Positions 32,501 through 44,332 are shown, counted from the stretch's first letter. The stretch: DNA of 64,000 bases from Isoetes taiwanensis (GCA_021234155.1 JAJEKV010000045.1:8047105-8111104); one strand, 5' to 3'. A program made the numbers and translations. The notes: generated from the letters alone by a model not told the origin.

Positions 32501-33640
32501 TCCTGAAACAGCTTAAATGTTGTCAGCCTTCTCCGCGTCGAGCATATGCATCAACAAAGACTAACCTGTTTATATCATCTTGACCTGGAAAGCATGTCAT
32601 TATTTCTCATGCATCTACAATGAGGTACACATGAAAGCATAAATTACGGATTAAAATATTTCACATTTTAACGCCTTAACATTTCCAAGCTAAGGTCAAG
32701 TTCCACATTACTCCAAAGACAAGTGGCGAACTTATGGCTTAACATACTTACCACAAGCTAGAGATTAAAATAAAAATATCAGAAATTCAGTCAGTTAATG
32801 CTACAAGTTTAGGTTTCGTAGACTATAATTTGAACAGGAAGGTAATGTAGACAGACCATGTGCACACCCATTTGCTTTAAAATGTATTAAGACATTCTTA
32901 TTTTAAAATCCATGGCTATAGTTATTACCTATTGCAGATGTTCTAGAAAATTGTCTTTTATAAGGTCCAGTCATATAATACTATATTTGACATTGTAAAA
33001 TATATGACATAGGTGCGCACTTTGACCCTAGATGTGAGGGTGTGCAAACATTATGTTATTGAATGTTTCAGGCTACTGGCAATTTGTTTTCTAACTCAAT
33101 ATGGGATGCAGAGCTTTCTAAATTGAAAGCACAATAAAGAAAAAATTTATAAATTAGTGTTGATGGGTGCACACAAGTTAGTGTTGTTTATAAATTTCTT
33201 TTGTGCACACAAGTTATTCATATTGGTTTTGTACTGGTTGGAGCTCTGCAGGCAGGAAAACGTTGACATTGATATATGCCCAGTTGAGCAATTAAAAACG
33301 AAGCCAAGTTCAAGGATGCAATTTGCATCATCGAAGATGTCTTGATCATTCCGAATTCCATATGTTAAGTGCATTTGTTGCGTTTCCACACATTGTGCCA
33401 AAAGCATAGCCTAGGATCTTGAAACACGTGTTCTAAGATGCACGGTGGCAATATGTTATAAGTTTTAGTAAGGAGATTCTGCATTCTGGATTGACAACCT
33501 AAAGTTATTGTGCCCTGAAACCTATCTTTTTAAAATGCAAAATATAGAAGCAAATGCCTTTCCTAACAAAACCCTTAGAAATGGAATGAATAAACATGGC
33601 TAACTCACTGTGGATCTGGCATTACACGCAGATGGAAAAA
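32501..33640. other. Intergenic or intronic, nothing assigned
   Basis: No domain or RNA gene is recognised. A 12-base motif GTGCACACAAGTT occurs twice near 33,170 and 33,203. Confidence 0.4.
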
Positions 33641-33646
33641 AAATAC

Positions 33647-33808
33647 CTTTGCACCAATTTCAGATTGCACCACTACTTGCTTATATGAACCTCTTGAGAT
33701 AGCCTGCATGCCATCACCAGAATTAGGCATGTGCAAATCAAGGAAACATTCTTGGTTTTGTTGTTCCATTGCCTTCCTTAACTCTTGCATTCTGTCTGCC
33801 AACGCAAC
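33647..33808 (-). CDS. Putative internal exon of an unassigned gene (54 codons)
   Basis: A frame of exactly 54 codons is bounded by an acceptor (AATAG|GTTGCG) and a donor (AAAG|GTATTT), both phase 0. It begins VALADRMQELRKAMEQQNQE, a charged helix typical of coiled coils, and continues SRGSYKQVVVQSEIGAK. A frame upstream on the same strand (34,293-34,361) ends ELLHQMESYIYQ at a phase-0 donor (TCAG|GTTAGT) and joins it as one helix. I do not recognise the family. Confidence 0.45.
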
Positions 33809-34292
33809 CTATTCAAAGTTTGCCTTTTTCTTGTGATTGTTGCGCATAAGTTAGAACCTATAGAAAGATAAGATAACCACTTTGTGATTGAATAGGCAGA
33901 TAACTACCAAACAATCATACAATCTCATTAACATGTACAACCATACAATCTCGATAACAAATGCAGTGCACCCAAACAATTTGTATCTGACATTAAATGT
34001 AAAAGACATAGGTTACAGTTCAAATTTCCTGGAGCAGATGTTTGAACCGTTCCACTTTGTCATACCTGAGACTCATACAAGACACAATAACCTTTAGATT
34101 AATACATGGGACTCCGACAAGACACAAACACATTTTAAAGTCTTTCTTCATTTTCCACCTGCATTGCACTTTTTAGTAGATCTTACAAAATCGAGATAGA
34201 TTTTGTTTCTCTATAGCTTCTTGCATGGCAGATAGACATCATGAAAAATGAGCAATTTGAAAAAAAAAAAGAAACCATCTAAGACAACTAAC

Positions 34293-34522
34293 CTGATAAA
34301 TATAAGATTCCATTTGATGAAGTAGCTCATATGCTTGTGCAAGCAAAAAGAGCCTTGCTCAAGTTTAAGGCTCCATGATGGACTGCTAAAATTTCCTCTG
34401 AAAGGAGGTTTTAACCTGGCTCTGTAAGAAGCCTCACTGTAAGGAGCCTTACAGGATTTTGTATATGATTGAAAAACGCCATCACTTTCTTTAGCTTTAA
34501 CCCGCTCATTTTTGTTAAACAA
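34293..34522 (-). pseudogene. Putative upstream exon of the same unassigned gene, frameshifted
   Basis: The 3' part (34,293-34,361) encodes ARLFLLAQAYELLHQMESYI and ends at donor TCAG|GTTAGT in phase with the exon at 33,808. The 5' part is open in a different frame (ESDGVFQSYTKSCKAPYSEA..SSPSWSLKLE). The change of frame near 34,361 suggests a single-base indel, so the gene may be broken. An undetected small intron is the alternative. Confidence 0.35.
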
Positions 34523-34625
34523 GTATGTTGGCCCAAGCCATCATGTGATGATTGCATAAAATGCTAGTATTATCAAAGGCTGGTATTTTGCCAGAATCTG
34601 CCCCAAAGCTTCTGCACTCCATATT

Positions 34626-34699
34626 CTTGTCATCCAACTGACTATTCTACCTGTTACTACATCTTGTCATCCAACTGACTATTCTACCTGTTACTACAT
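34626..34699 (+). repeat. Tandem duplication, 37-bp unit
   Basis: CTTGTCATCCAACTGACTAT starts both units (34,626 and 34,663), which are identical over the 37 bp. Confidence 0.85.
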
Positions 34700-34975
34700 C
34701 TTGTGAGCATTCAATTTAAATAAGCAGGCACTTGAAACTAATCTACATAAACCAGAGATGAGGAATTGATACTTGCAAAAGGAAATCATGGGCAGAAAAA
34801 CCTGATGATGTGCCTAAAATTCTGAAGTTCTGATAATGCTGAAGAACGATACATGGCCAAAACAACTATTTCTAAATGCCAAAAAGAGTGGCGGCTCCTT
34901 AGTTTCATAGCAAATGCTATTTATTTAATCCGTTGGACCACGTTCTAGGGCAGGACAAAAAATGTCTGCAAAAAA

Positions 34976-35030
34976 GGATTGGCAGGTTGAATAAAGGATT
35001 GGCAGGTTGAATAAAGGATTGGCATGTCGA
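34976..35030 (+). repeat. Minisatellite, 20-bp unit, about 2.5 copies
   Basis: AGGATTGGCAGGTTGAATAA is repeated head to tail, the third copy partial. Confidence 0.85.
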
Positions 35031-35536
35031 TTTCTTGGTTTGGTTATTATGTGCATAAGACTCAGTCCTAAAAACAACATGACGCTGGCGTATATGCTTA
35101 GAAGTCTCGATCCATGCCAACCGCAGCAGCTCTTTGAGGCATTTTTCAGAAAAACATCTATGGGTTCCTTTATTTTTGCTTTTGCCTAACTATCTCGCGA
35201 GTTTGCAAGCTCTTTAAGAACAGGAAACCATAGATTGACTCTGTTACTAGCTAATCTAGCTCTTAGAATCACTAACTATATGCCTACTAAGTCCGACCAC
35301 AAAATAATGTTTTGGTTCGATGCATACCTCTCCAACTCCCGTGCTCGGAAGAAAGCTCTTAACCTTCAATTTCCATCCATGTGCACGGAAGGAAGCTCGA
35401 GTGAAGAGGCAATTTCTGGATTTTTCAGAAAATCTGCTTCTACACGCTGCTGTTGAATTTTGTTGGAGTTTCTATTTTTCTTAGCCATAGATGCGTAAAT
35501 GAGCAATGGCCAACATTAATTTTAGCTTACGTGGAC
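35031..35536. other. Unassigned segment with short open frames
   Basis: Frames of 60-73 codons lie on the plus strand (for example 35,235-35,456) without recognisable domains. Confidence 0.35.
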
Positions 35537-35602
35537 AATCACGTGGACAGTCTAGAATTCTAGGAATTGTTGTAGGGCAGGTTAAGTAAGCCTGCTAAAA
35601 AA
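35537..35602 (+). repeat. Dispersed repeat R1, copy B
   Basis: ACGTGGACAGTCTAGAATTC is followed by GTTGTAGGGCAGGTTAAGTA, AGCCTGCTAAAA and an A-run, in the same block order as the other R1 copies. Confidence 0.5.
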
Positions 35603-37200
35603 ACAAGGTGCTGCGCACGAAGGGTTGCCCTCTGGTATCCTGAAGGGAATGTGCACATAGTCTTTGATGCGTAGTGCTCCGAACTAAGAATAAGTTCATG
35701 ATTGTTTGACTTCGTTGATCTCAACAAACTAATGTTAAATACAGATGTTACCTCCTCGTAACACATTAGTACAGCTCAAAAATTAAAAGTTTTGCAAGTT
35801 TTGGCACAAAAATCCAACTTAATATGCTTTGCAAATTGAAGCTCTGCTAAAAAACATATGCGGCAACAAGAAGCCTTGCTCAAAAATATTTGTGGCAACA
35901 AGAAGCTTTTCAACTGGAAGTTTTGCTAAGTGTGTATATTGGCAACGATGGTCTGCTAGGAGTGTATCTCTGCAAGAAGATCCAGAAGCTCTGCAAGAAG
36001 TTCTGTAAAATGCTCTGCAATAAGCTCTGCTGTTGTTTACTTACGAGCTGTTTACCTTAAAGAAATTTCAGGTGTTTACTTTGACATTAGGTATTGTGTG
36101 ATAAAGGTTGCCAGACTTAACCATTCAATAGAGATCGAGAAGAAGATCAAACGAATAGGTTGTATACATGAATGGTTTGCCCAATCACGTGATTGAAAGA
36201 TATACTCCTTTCATATTCCATGATAGCAAGTGTCAAATTTTCAGATTTCACTTTTCAAATTTCATATATTGCTTAACTGGAATTTGATACTAGCAATGGC
36301 ATTGCATTTGTGTATTTGTTTCTAGGGTCAGTAAGTTGGAAGGATATATAATTCCTGTTTTCATATAAAAATGCATCCTTAGATGTTGCAGGCATCAATG
36401 CATCAAAACAAATCAAGATAGCTTTGGGCAAATTATCAACACCAAAGAAACTAGGAAATCGATTCAACACTTTCACCCTTTTGGTTGCCTTCTCTTGCTT
36501 TAAACAAAGACAATGTTCCTTCCCATACATTTCATCAAAGGCTCCTTAACCATGAAAGAATGAGATATGTACGGTTACGTGAGTAGATTATGCATTTAGG
36601 ACCAGAATTTCATATTGTTTCTAAAAGTATTTTTCTCCCAACTTGGCTATGTGTACATGTTTTTTTTTTTTTATCATGTGCCTTGTCTTGCTCTTGATCA
36701 TCTTTTCCGATTCTCGCAAAAAGCTCATGACTTTGAGAATAATACTTTCAGGATTGTTCTTAAGAATATAATATGTTGTAAGCAGTGGCTATATTATGTA
36801 CATGTTTTCCTGATTTCAATTAGCTGACATGTAGCTAGACATCTACCAAAACATCTGTCTTTTCTCTGGGGCAAACTTCCAACCGTTCCATGCAAACCCT
36901 AAAACATTTGCAAATACCTCTCAAAGTAATTTGCTTACTGACCTTTGGCACCAAAACATATTGCTGGCTCTGGTAGACTTCTCCTACCGTTGGTGTATAA
37001 TAACAGGTAGAAGTTCCTCAACATTGTTGAATCTCATTTTGTACTAGTCACGCTGATTGAAGGGCATTCAAATACCAATGTTCGATCACAGGGGAAGTGT
37101 CATGTGCAAAATCAGACTTCCATTGTAATATTGACATCTTGGTCAACCAGAATTGTCTGCTGTACTAACGCCTCTTACACTGTGAACTGTTAGTAAGAGC
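35603..37200. other. Intergenic, nothing assigned
   Basis: At 35,607 GGTGCTGCGCACGAAGGGTT matches 51,449 (GGTGCTGCGCACGGAGGGTT), marking another short dispersed repeat. An 85-codon minus-strand frame (36,273-36,530) has no recognisable family. Confidence 0.4.
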
Positions 37201-37207
37201 ATTCTCC

Positions 37208-38110
37208 TCAAGATGCAACCCAAATGTACATTGCATCACGATATGCACATGAACCAAAGAGTGCTGTCCATGATACCATGTCTGGTTCAAATGGAATATG
37301 ACTAATCAGATCCTTCGCCTCCTCTGATCTTTCTGCCCTCCCATAAAGATCAATTATGCAGGTACAATGTTCCAATGTCAACGTAATAGAATAGTCAAGA
37401 CACATGGAGACATACCAGTGGCAACCTTCATTTCTTAAGCCAGCATGGCTGCATGCGGAAAGGAAAATGCCAAATACTATTCTGTCTGGCTTCATTTGCT
37501 CCTTGTGCATATGTTGAAAATTTTGAATGGCCTCCTTTCCATGTCCATGCTGAGCATGGAGTGTGATCATAGTAGTCCACAAAACCACATCTTTTTGAGG
37601 AATACTGCCAAAGACAAGGCGTGCAATATCCAGAGTGCCACATTTAGCATACATAACCACAACTGCACTTTGAACGTACTGATCCCCATCCAGACCTAGG
37701 CGCATTACTAGATTATGTATTTGCTTACTTGCAGCTAAGTCTGCATTTTGGGTGCATGCATCTAAAATACTAACAAACGTCACTCATGCAGATACCCCCG
37801 TTTGCGAGATTTGATTATAAATGGTAAAAGCCTCCTTTGGCTTTCCCTGGCTTGCACAAGCAGAAATTATTGCATTCCATGAAACTAAGCTACGTTGTGG
37901 CATTTCATAGAAAAGTTTTATGGCCTCATCAGTACAGCCCTGTTGAACATATGCTCCAAGCATAGCATTCCATGTCACATTACGTTGAGGCATATGTCTA
38001 AAAAACTCGCATGCTTTTTCAAAGTGCCCTTGTTGTGCATAACCTGAAAGCATGGTAGTCCAAGAGACAACATCACGCTGTGGCAGAGGAGTTTCATCTT
38101 GATGAAGCAC
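37208..38110 (-). pseudogene. PPR protein (PLS type) exon with in-frame TGA
   Basis: An acceptor (ACCTTAG|GTGC at 38,110) opens a frame through PPR motifs: RDVVSWTTMLSGYAQQGHFE, NVTWNAMLGAYVQQGCTDEA, SLVSWNAIISACASQGKPKE. After GVSA an in-frame TGA (37,784-37,786) stops it. The same frame resumes VTFVSILDACTQNADLAASK, MYAKCGTLDIARLVFGSIPQ, PDRIVFGIFLSACSHAGLRN and an E-domain start (LEHCTCIIDLYGRAERSEEA), ending at a stop after YRDAMYIWVAS. PPR proteins of this class edit or process organelle RNA. The product would lack most of the E and any DYW domain. With the TGA and the short C-terminus, this is probably a relic, though only one stop separates two long clean halves. Confidence 0.85.
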
Positions 38111-38340
38111 CTAAGGTAACAAAAGTTAAATAGCGAATCAATACACATAAATGCAATGAAAGGGCACATAACGAACCCAGTGAAACAGAAATTAAGGCCA
38201 ACTTTCTTTCTCTATTTCAGTGTCAGAGGTCAAAACTGGCATCTTCACAATATGGAGCTAGGCACCCATGGAAAAAGCCTGGACAAAGTATAGAACTTAC
38301 CTTCTTGGATTAGATAAACACTAGAAACAAAGAATGTGTA

Positions 38341-38400
38341 CCTGAAGAGTGCAAACAGTATCGGTTGCAGAAAATATAGCTCCAATAGCTGCACATTGCA
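38341..38400 (-). pseudogene. Possible preceding exon of the PPR relic
   Basis: The minus strand reads CAAIGAIFSATDTVCTLQ up to a donor-like CAG|GTACAC. This could precede the exon starting at 38,110. It is short and the match to PPR motifs is weak. Confidence 0.25.
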
Positions 38401-39029
38401 TATACATCAGGCTCAGTATCAAAGTCATGAAAAACCTATCTCAATGATGATAATTACACAAAGTTACATCCTATAAATTCGAAAGACTTGCATGCTAATG
38501 TATTCCCATTGTACCACAAAGCAACAGGGCTCTAACCATCCAATATCGGCATAATTAAATTCCCTGTTCATTATCACCGAAGGAAATTTGACATTCATCT
38601 CAGCATTGAAGGCCGCAAATTCAATTCTATGGCATCGTGTGAACAAAAAGCTGATAATGTACGTGAATGCATGCGCTACAAACGATGAAAAAAAAAACCC
38701 TGACACTTCCAGCCTGGATATTCACAATGGCCTCTCTCCCATTCTGCTGCATCCGTTCAGACCAGTGGATAGACTAAAATATTTTACATTGACACCTCTT
38801 CGACAGACAATAAAATTTTTACATTGACACAATGCCAATCTCCCAGTCTTATGGTTGAGAACTTAGAAATGTCTTGGGTTTTTAGAGAGAATCAATAGCA
38901 AGAGGAGAATTGAGAGAACCTGATCGAAACTTTAGAGCAAAAATTGCATGCAAAGTCATCTGTAATCATCCCTAGGCCATCCCGGAATGAGGTATAACAA
39001 GGAAAAAAAGGAAAAAGATGGGCTTACCT

Positions 39030-39210
39030 TTCCTTCTTCCGGTTACCCGGTTTGCACAGACGTCGAGTTCTTTCCCAGCTGACCGCCAGTTTACAGGACG
39101 TAGAAGGTTTTTAGCAGTCACCCGCATATCCTAGGGATATTCTAGCATATACCTAGGATATGCCAAACGCCCACATAAACAAGGGTTTGCCCCCCTAGGG
39201 GCAACCCAAA
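39030..39210 (+). repeat. Dispersed repeat R2, copy 1
   Basis: The block order TTCCGGTTACCCGGTTTG, GTTTTTAGCAG, GATATTCTAGCATATACC, CCCACATAAACAAGGG and GCCCCCCTAGGGGCAACCC recurs at 57,803-57,985. The terminal 25 bp (39,183-39,207, GGGTTTGCCCC..GGGGCAACCC) are a palindrome. It is a short non-coding mobile repeat. Confidence 0.7.
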
Positions 39211-39570
39211 AAACTAGTCAAAAGCACGTTTGGTTACTTCGCTTAGGAAGTTAGTTGGTTAGTTGGTAGAATAATTTCTGTGTTTCAGCAATTGAAGAGA
39301 AAAAGTATAATTATTTTGGTCTAGAAATACAACCAACCATATAGTAGCCTCCATTTGTTATGTAACCTTTACTTGTTGGTCCTAAGATTGAATTGTAGTG
39401 TTTACTTGTTGGTCCTAAGATTGAATTGTCACTACGCACCTAGCTCTTTGAGATGCAATCCATTTAAGCATTATTTATCTATCTAAACAACTATCTATCT
39501 ATCTATTATCTGAGGCTCAAGCATATGCAAATTGTTCTTACTAATAAAGGCATACATAGATGCTCTTCTA
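39211..39570. other. Intergenic with short repeats and a TATC run
   Basis: TTGTTGGTCCTAAGATTGAA occurs twice near 39,373 and 39,408. A (CTAT)n run at 39,473-39,510 resembles the microsatellite tails seen at 4,000 and 49,505. Confidence 0.5.
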
Positions 39571-39573
39571 ATT

Positions 39574-39720
39574 ATTATATTTAACCTGTGAGAATGAGTT
39601 GTAACTTTGTATTAACCAGTTATAATTATTGTATTTAACCTGTGAGAATGAGTTGTAACTTTGTATTAACCAGTTATAATTATTATATTTAACCTGTGAG
39701 AATGCGTTGGATTCAATCTG
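39574..39720 (+). repeat. Tandem repeat, 54-bp unit, about 2.6 copies
   Basis: TATTTAACCTGTGAGAATG recurs at 39,577, 39,631 and 39,685; units one and two are almost identical and the third diverges after the first half. Confidence 0.85.
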
Positions 39721-39981
39721 TGTTAACAACTATATTCAAGCTATAATCAGCCATATTCAGTCAGCATCAATAGATTTCAACTTCCTTGCCAGTGGTAATC
39801 TGTAGCAATAGATTATCAATACTAAATTGAATTACCAAAGTAATCCGTAAGATCATAGTGTAGCAAGCCAAAACTGTCATCTATTGACATGCCGAATCTT
39901 TAGTAAAAGGCTAGAAGCTATAGTTAACAACAAGTCAGGCCGATGGTTATGCATATGAATGTTTTATATGGGTTTCCTCAG

Positions 39982-40173
39982 GCTCAAGTGACAGGCCCCC
40001 CAACATCAACTGATATGGATCATCTCCTGTCATTATTAAATTGGAGATTTCAGTTTAGAGAAAGAATGGGCCTAAAGGAATTCTTTATGTATAAATTTTC
40101 TCTAAATGAGCGTCATGCTGCAGACAGAGAGTTGCTGGCACAAAGATGCGCGTTACATGGTCTCAGGATCTAG
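39982..40173 (+). CDS. Putative terminal exon of an unassigned gene (63 residues)
   Basis: An acceptor-like TTTCCTCAG|GCTC at 39,982 opens a frame AQVTGPPTSTDMDHLLSLLN..LLAQRCALHGLRI to TAG. The protein has well-formed amphipathic helices and unbiased composition, more coding-like than its surroundings. No family is recognised and no upstream exon is evident, so it may be a fragment. Confidence 0.35.
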   Translation, partial: AQVTGPPTSTDMDHLLSLLNWRFQFRERMGLKEFFMYKFSLNERHAADRELLAQRCALHGLRI

Positions 40174-40990
40174 GCATGGTTTAGTTTTCTTCAGTTGTGT
40201 TGCTACACTTTATTTGCCAGCATTTGTGGAAGTCATCAATGTATCATAGCCTTATTCTGTACTGCAAGCCCAAACAGACAGAAACTGAAGAAAGTTAGAT
40301 TATAGTTAGCAAACAGGACGAAAATAATGAATGTCCAGACCTCCAATTCATTCTGAGTTAAAAGAACCACGAATTTGCCTTCAGCATGAGCAGGAATTTC
40401 ATGCATTGTACCAGATGGAAATAAGCATCTGCATGAAATAAAGATGCTGACCTTTTGTACGAGCTGGAAGCTATGGTTAGCAAACAAGCTGATCTGTCAT
40501 AATAATCGGTCAAATATAAGGCTGGAATCTCTGTTATATCTTGGATTTGATCTATGTGAGTTGAGTTGAACCTGTGGTAGTAGCTTAAATATAAAGTCAG
40601 CGTTAATAGAATAGAATCGATTTGCCCTAGTAGAATATAGTAATCAGTAATAATAGCTTGAACTATTATAATCAGTGTAACAAATTGGAAATGGACGCCT
40701 CCAGATTGGCTCTTCTATTTGAGCTTTGCCGCAACTGCCTGCAAGATTTTAAACAGGCAATTGATTATGCTAGCAGACAAAAAAAAAATAATAATAATAA
40801 TAGTGAATAGAGGCGGCATACCTCTAGGCATATCTCTAGACAATGCGTGAGCATCCCTCGACCTCTTGAAGAGGTGTCACAACAGTAGGCCGCAAAGAAA
40901 GGGGCAGACCCGTAACTCTCTCTTTGATGAAGATAAAGACAAAAATTACTTTTGATGCAAGGTTTATAACTGCCTCTATGCTCTGCTATG
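40174..40990. other. Unassigned; possible minus-strand exon near 40,330-40,440
   Basis: The minus strand reads CLFPSGTMHEIPAHAEGKFV and VLLTQNELEV, which looks protein-like and precedes a GT. It may belong with the exon at 40,994. A short (AAT)n run lies near 40,786. Nothing else is recognised. Confidence 0.3.
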
Positions 40991-40993
40991 TAC

Positions 40994-41100
40994 CTGCATA
41001 GCTTCGTCATCAACATCATATGCCTCTGAAGTATAAACAATGAGCTTACCATGGAGAGATTTTTCAGCAAAACCATATGCAGGTCCATGTCCATCAATAA
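40994..41100 (-). CDS. Putative exon of an unassigned gene
   Basis: The frame DGHGPAYGFAEKSLHGKLIV and YTSEAYDVDDEAMQ ends exactly at a donor (GCAG|GTACAT). The 5' limit is unclear because a stop lies a few codons upstream in this frame. The composition is coding-like. I do not recognise the family; it sits among other isolated exon relics. Confidence 0.35.
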
Positions 41101-41439
41101 GATGTCGAAATTACCTGTTCGCAATCTGTAAATGGATGCAAGTATAAGAAATGCAAAGTTCAGAAGTTTGATTTCATAATTGCCTGTACTTAGTTAAAAG
41201 AAAGATTGTAGAAGATTGGATCGAATTGTAAAAAGATAGTCAGAGATGAAACCAAGCCGAATCTGAAGCAAGCATGAAAGTGCATTTCATTGCAACTCCA
41301 AGTCTGTAGCAAGCAAATTCGTAACAGGCCGAAACTGTAAAAAAAAACAACTGGAAGCAATATTTAGCACCAGTCAGAAGGTAGAAAAGGGAGAATCTGT
41401 AAGAACTTGGAAAAAAAAAGGGCATTAGTCTGAGTTAGG

Positions 41440-41740
41440 CTCAGGGCGATCCATGCCGCGCCCTGGGCTCGACAAAAATCGTTGAAGACCTCCTAGACGC
41501 GGGGTAAGTCGCATCTGCATGAAAAGGACAATTTGTTTCTTGCCTTCTTCCGTCAAAACCTCGATCAAGCACCTACAACAAGATATAATTCAGCATCAAC
41601 TGTAACCACACAAAGTTATTTTAGAAAAATGACCTATTCCTACCTGAAAGAAGCCCGGAGGCGACTCATGCCGCGCCCCAGGGCCAAGCAAGATTCTCGC
41701 CAGACCTCCAGGCGCGGGGTCTGTCGCCATTCCGGCATGT
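41440..41740. repeat. Diverged direct duplication of a GC-rich block
   Basis: CATGCCGCGCCCxxGGGC, then GACCTCCxxGxCGCGGGGT occurs at about 41,451-41,510 and again at 41,670-41,728. Both halves contain complementary GCGCGG/CCGCGC parts. The open frames crossing it are not treated as genes. Confidence 0.55.
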
Positions 41741-41865
41741 GGAACGCGGGCAAGCATTCTCCCCAACGCGCCAATACACGCTGGAATTTCCCTTAATTTT
41801 CTGTGACCGTCGATTAAATCTAACGATGGAAAGTGCATCCACGTGGAAAAAAGTCCTAGCTGGCA

Positions 41866-41975
41866 GCAACGTGGACACTCTAGAATTGCTTCAAAGTGTC
41901 CACTTGCGTTTGTAAAAACGTGCTAAAAAAAAAACTAGCAGAATTGCAGGGTTGGGAAGAAGGCTAGGCAGTCGG
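41866..41975 (+). repeat. Dispersed repeat R1, copy D (with insertion)
   Basis: ACGTGGACACTCTAGAATTG is followed by an A-run, then GAATTGCAGGGTTGGGAAGA and AGGCTAGGCAG. It has the R1 blocks with extra sequence between them. Confidence 0.4.
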
Positions 41976-42066
41976 GCTCGCGTTGGTTTTTTCCTGTGGT
42001 AATTCAAGGATTAGCGGCGACCTTCTTAGGGTTGTTATCCTGATATGTAAAACGTTTTCTGTGCAG

Positions 42067-42710
42067 GCAGAACATGGACCAGATAGTCAGGTGGTTCTTG
42101 TGGCTGTTGGAAATGAGACTAGTGTGGAAGCAATAGAGGATGAATTGGAGAGACAACTAAATGAACTTCCTCGACGAGTCATTGCTACAAACGCCTTAGA
42201 CCACAGCTATGCCGTTACTGTGGCAGACATGAATGAGGTTTTGTAGCTGCATCTAACTTTTAGGTCTAACCCATTGTCTAACTCAAAAATGCAGTCTTAA
42301 TTCCTTATATTGTTGTGTAGGCATGCATGTTCTCTAATCTTTATGCTCCAGATCATCTCATTGTGAATGTTGACAACTCAGAAGATTGGTTGCAACATCT
42401 GTACAATGCAGGTACCCCCTTTTTTTTTCCCCTCTTATATTGGCTCCAAGAAGAAATGTATAATGCTAGATATACTTGCAGGGTCTGTTTTCTTAGGTAG
42501 ATGGACACCTGAAAGTGTTGGGGACTATGCCAGTGGAACAAATCACATCCTTCCAACATATGGCTATGCAAGAATGTATGGTGGCATTTCTCTTGATTCT
42601 TTTGTCAAATATATGATTGTTCAATCGCTTACAGAGGAGGGGCTTTGGCAGAAATTGAAGGGCTTGATGCACATAATCGTGCAGTCGCCTTGCGTCTTGA
42701 GACTCGATAA
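42067..42710 (+). pseudogene. HISN8: Histidinol dehydrogenase, C-terminal three-exon remnant
   Basis: Three exons keep GT..AG borders: 42,067-42,237, 42,321-42,411 and 42,482-42,710. They encode AEHGPDSQVVLVAVGNETSV.., [20 protein letters not shown].., [40 protein letters not shown] and SLTEEG. These are characteristic C-terminal motifs of the enzyme that makes histidine from histidinol, NAD-dependent, in plastids of plants. Just after TEEG a deletion of about nine codons with a frameshift leads to [20 protein letters not shown] and TAA at 42,708. The catalytic N-terminal two-thirds is absent upstream: a MITE-like repeat sits there instead. This is a gene fragment, probably a duplicated relic. 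Confidence 0.9.
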
Positions 42711-44035
42711 CAATTTTGATGAGGTGTTTATAACATCTAGGCAAGTTGAAAATGAAACAAGAATAAACTTGTTTAACGAATTTTCCATTGTAACATTTGA
42801 AAGGCATATAGTTGTTACCGAGGGTAAGGTTTTGAATAATATCAAAGCACATGAGAGTACATCAGAACGCTTATGCAAATTGTGCAAGTGAGGTTTTAAA
42901 TGTGGCGAATGAAGTATTTGGCTTGGAAATTGCCTAAAGTGGAAGCAAAGCAAGTTAGTTGCTTTTTTGCAACCAACAATGGAGGTAAATGTAACGCCTA
43001 GGATTGCAACTGTAAGTAAAATTAATGCGTCGAACTTCGCACCCCTAGACCTTCTACTAGGTCTTTCGTGACACCCTCGGGTGTTTGCAAACTACCCATG
43101 AGGCCTGATAGTACTTGCTTGCCCGTCATGCCCCATGATGCATCTTGCAATCTCAACAACAAACATAAATTTGGGAATAATGAAGGCAAATGTATTGACA
43201 GCCTGTGTATCATACTCTGATTTAACGACAAGAAGAGCCTATTTGGTTTATTTCCATGATTCTTGAGTGATATTTGTAACTCTTTGACATAGGAACAGCA
43301 TGGAAAATTTTAGGGTTCAATGTTGATTGATTTATCGTCAAACTCATCCACAGGAGAACGCATTTGGCAATCAAAACATAGTGAAATCTTTCTTTCTTGA
43401 TGTTATTTCAGTAGCAGCATTGCTAATTGCATCCCATCTGTTGTGCACTTCTACCAGCAATGTTCTTGTAAACTTAGACATAGTTCAATTCATCCTTCGT
43501 AAGTTTTCGAAGAAAAACCATTAACAAGACTTTTGATCACGTATTTCGTATTGCTTTGTTAAAGAACTATCTAGTTTTATTGGTTATCAAGATATGGAAA
43601 TCAAAAACTTGTCATCGCAAGGACATACATTTCATTCAAACAAGCTTCTTCCAGTAACATCCCTGGATATGGGTGCTCATCAGTGTGGTGGGATGATATA
43701 AGTATTGCCCTTTTGCACTCATATATTGAATATTGTGATTACTAGAAAGAACAAGGAATTTATTTTTCCTTCTGTCAATTCTTACTCTCCAATTCATATC
43801 ACAAAATTATCTGTAGTGGATGTGAGAAGTTCCCTGAAAATGTGCCTTCAGAGATCTTGTATTTGCCCATTCCGAGTTTGTGTAGCGATCGTCTTCGTCC
43901 TCACCAAGTTTCTACCACAACAGATAATGCAAAGAATGGAGCTGGCTGGCATCACATATACAAGTAATCAAATTTAATACGTACCTTTTGTTCTTGCTGC
44001 CTTTTATGGTACAGGGCCATCATAGCCTTTTGAGT
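42711..44035. other. Intergenic; possible small exon relics
   Basis: Near 42,945 the plus strand encodes PKVEAKQVS, which resembles the extreme C-terminus of plant histidinol dehydrogenase. Two adjacent small hairpins (AGACCTTCTACTAGGTCT; ACACCCTCGGGTGT) lie at about 43,047-43,086. A frame near 43,640-43,960 (GYGCSSVWWDDISIALLHSY, CSGCEKFPENVPSE) looks protein-like but is not recognised. Confidence 0.35.
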
Positions 44036-44332
44036 TTCCGTGATCTATGGGTCGAAAAAACCCAAGGCATTGCATCGTGAAAGTACAATGTTGAATGATA
44101 AATAACACTTTGAACTTCTTGCTCTCTCAAGGTGGGGCCCTCGTCCTTTTTCTTGCGGCTTGACTATAATCGCTATAACCAATCAACATATTGACTATAT
44201 GTCCATAGATGTAACTTAATGCAAAACAGAAAGAAAAACATAACCATGGTCTTATCATTCTTCCCAACATGATCGGACGGCTTCTTATCCCGCATTAACT
44301 CCTTTCCAACCCACCATATAGGCTGTGTGCGG

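Noticed and set aside
42367-42891. 174-codon plus-strand frame
   Set aside because: It runs through an intron of the histidinol dehydrogenase remnant and past its frameshift; only the GSVFLGRW part is real homology.
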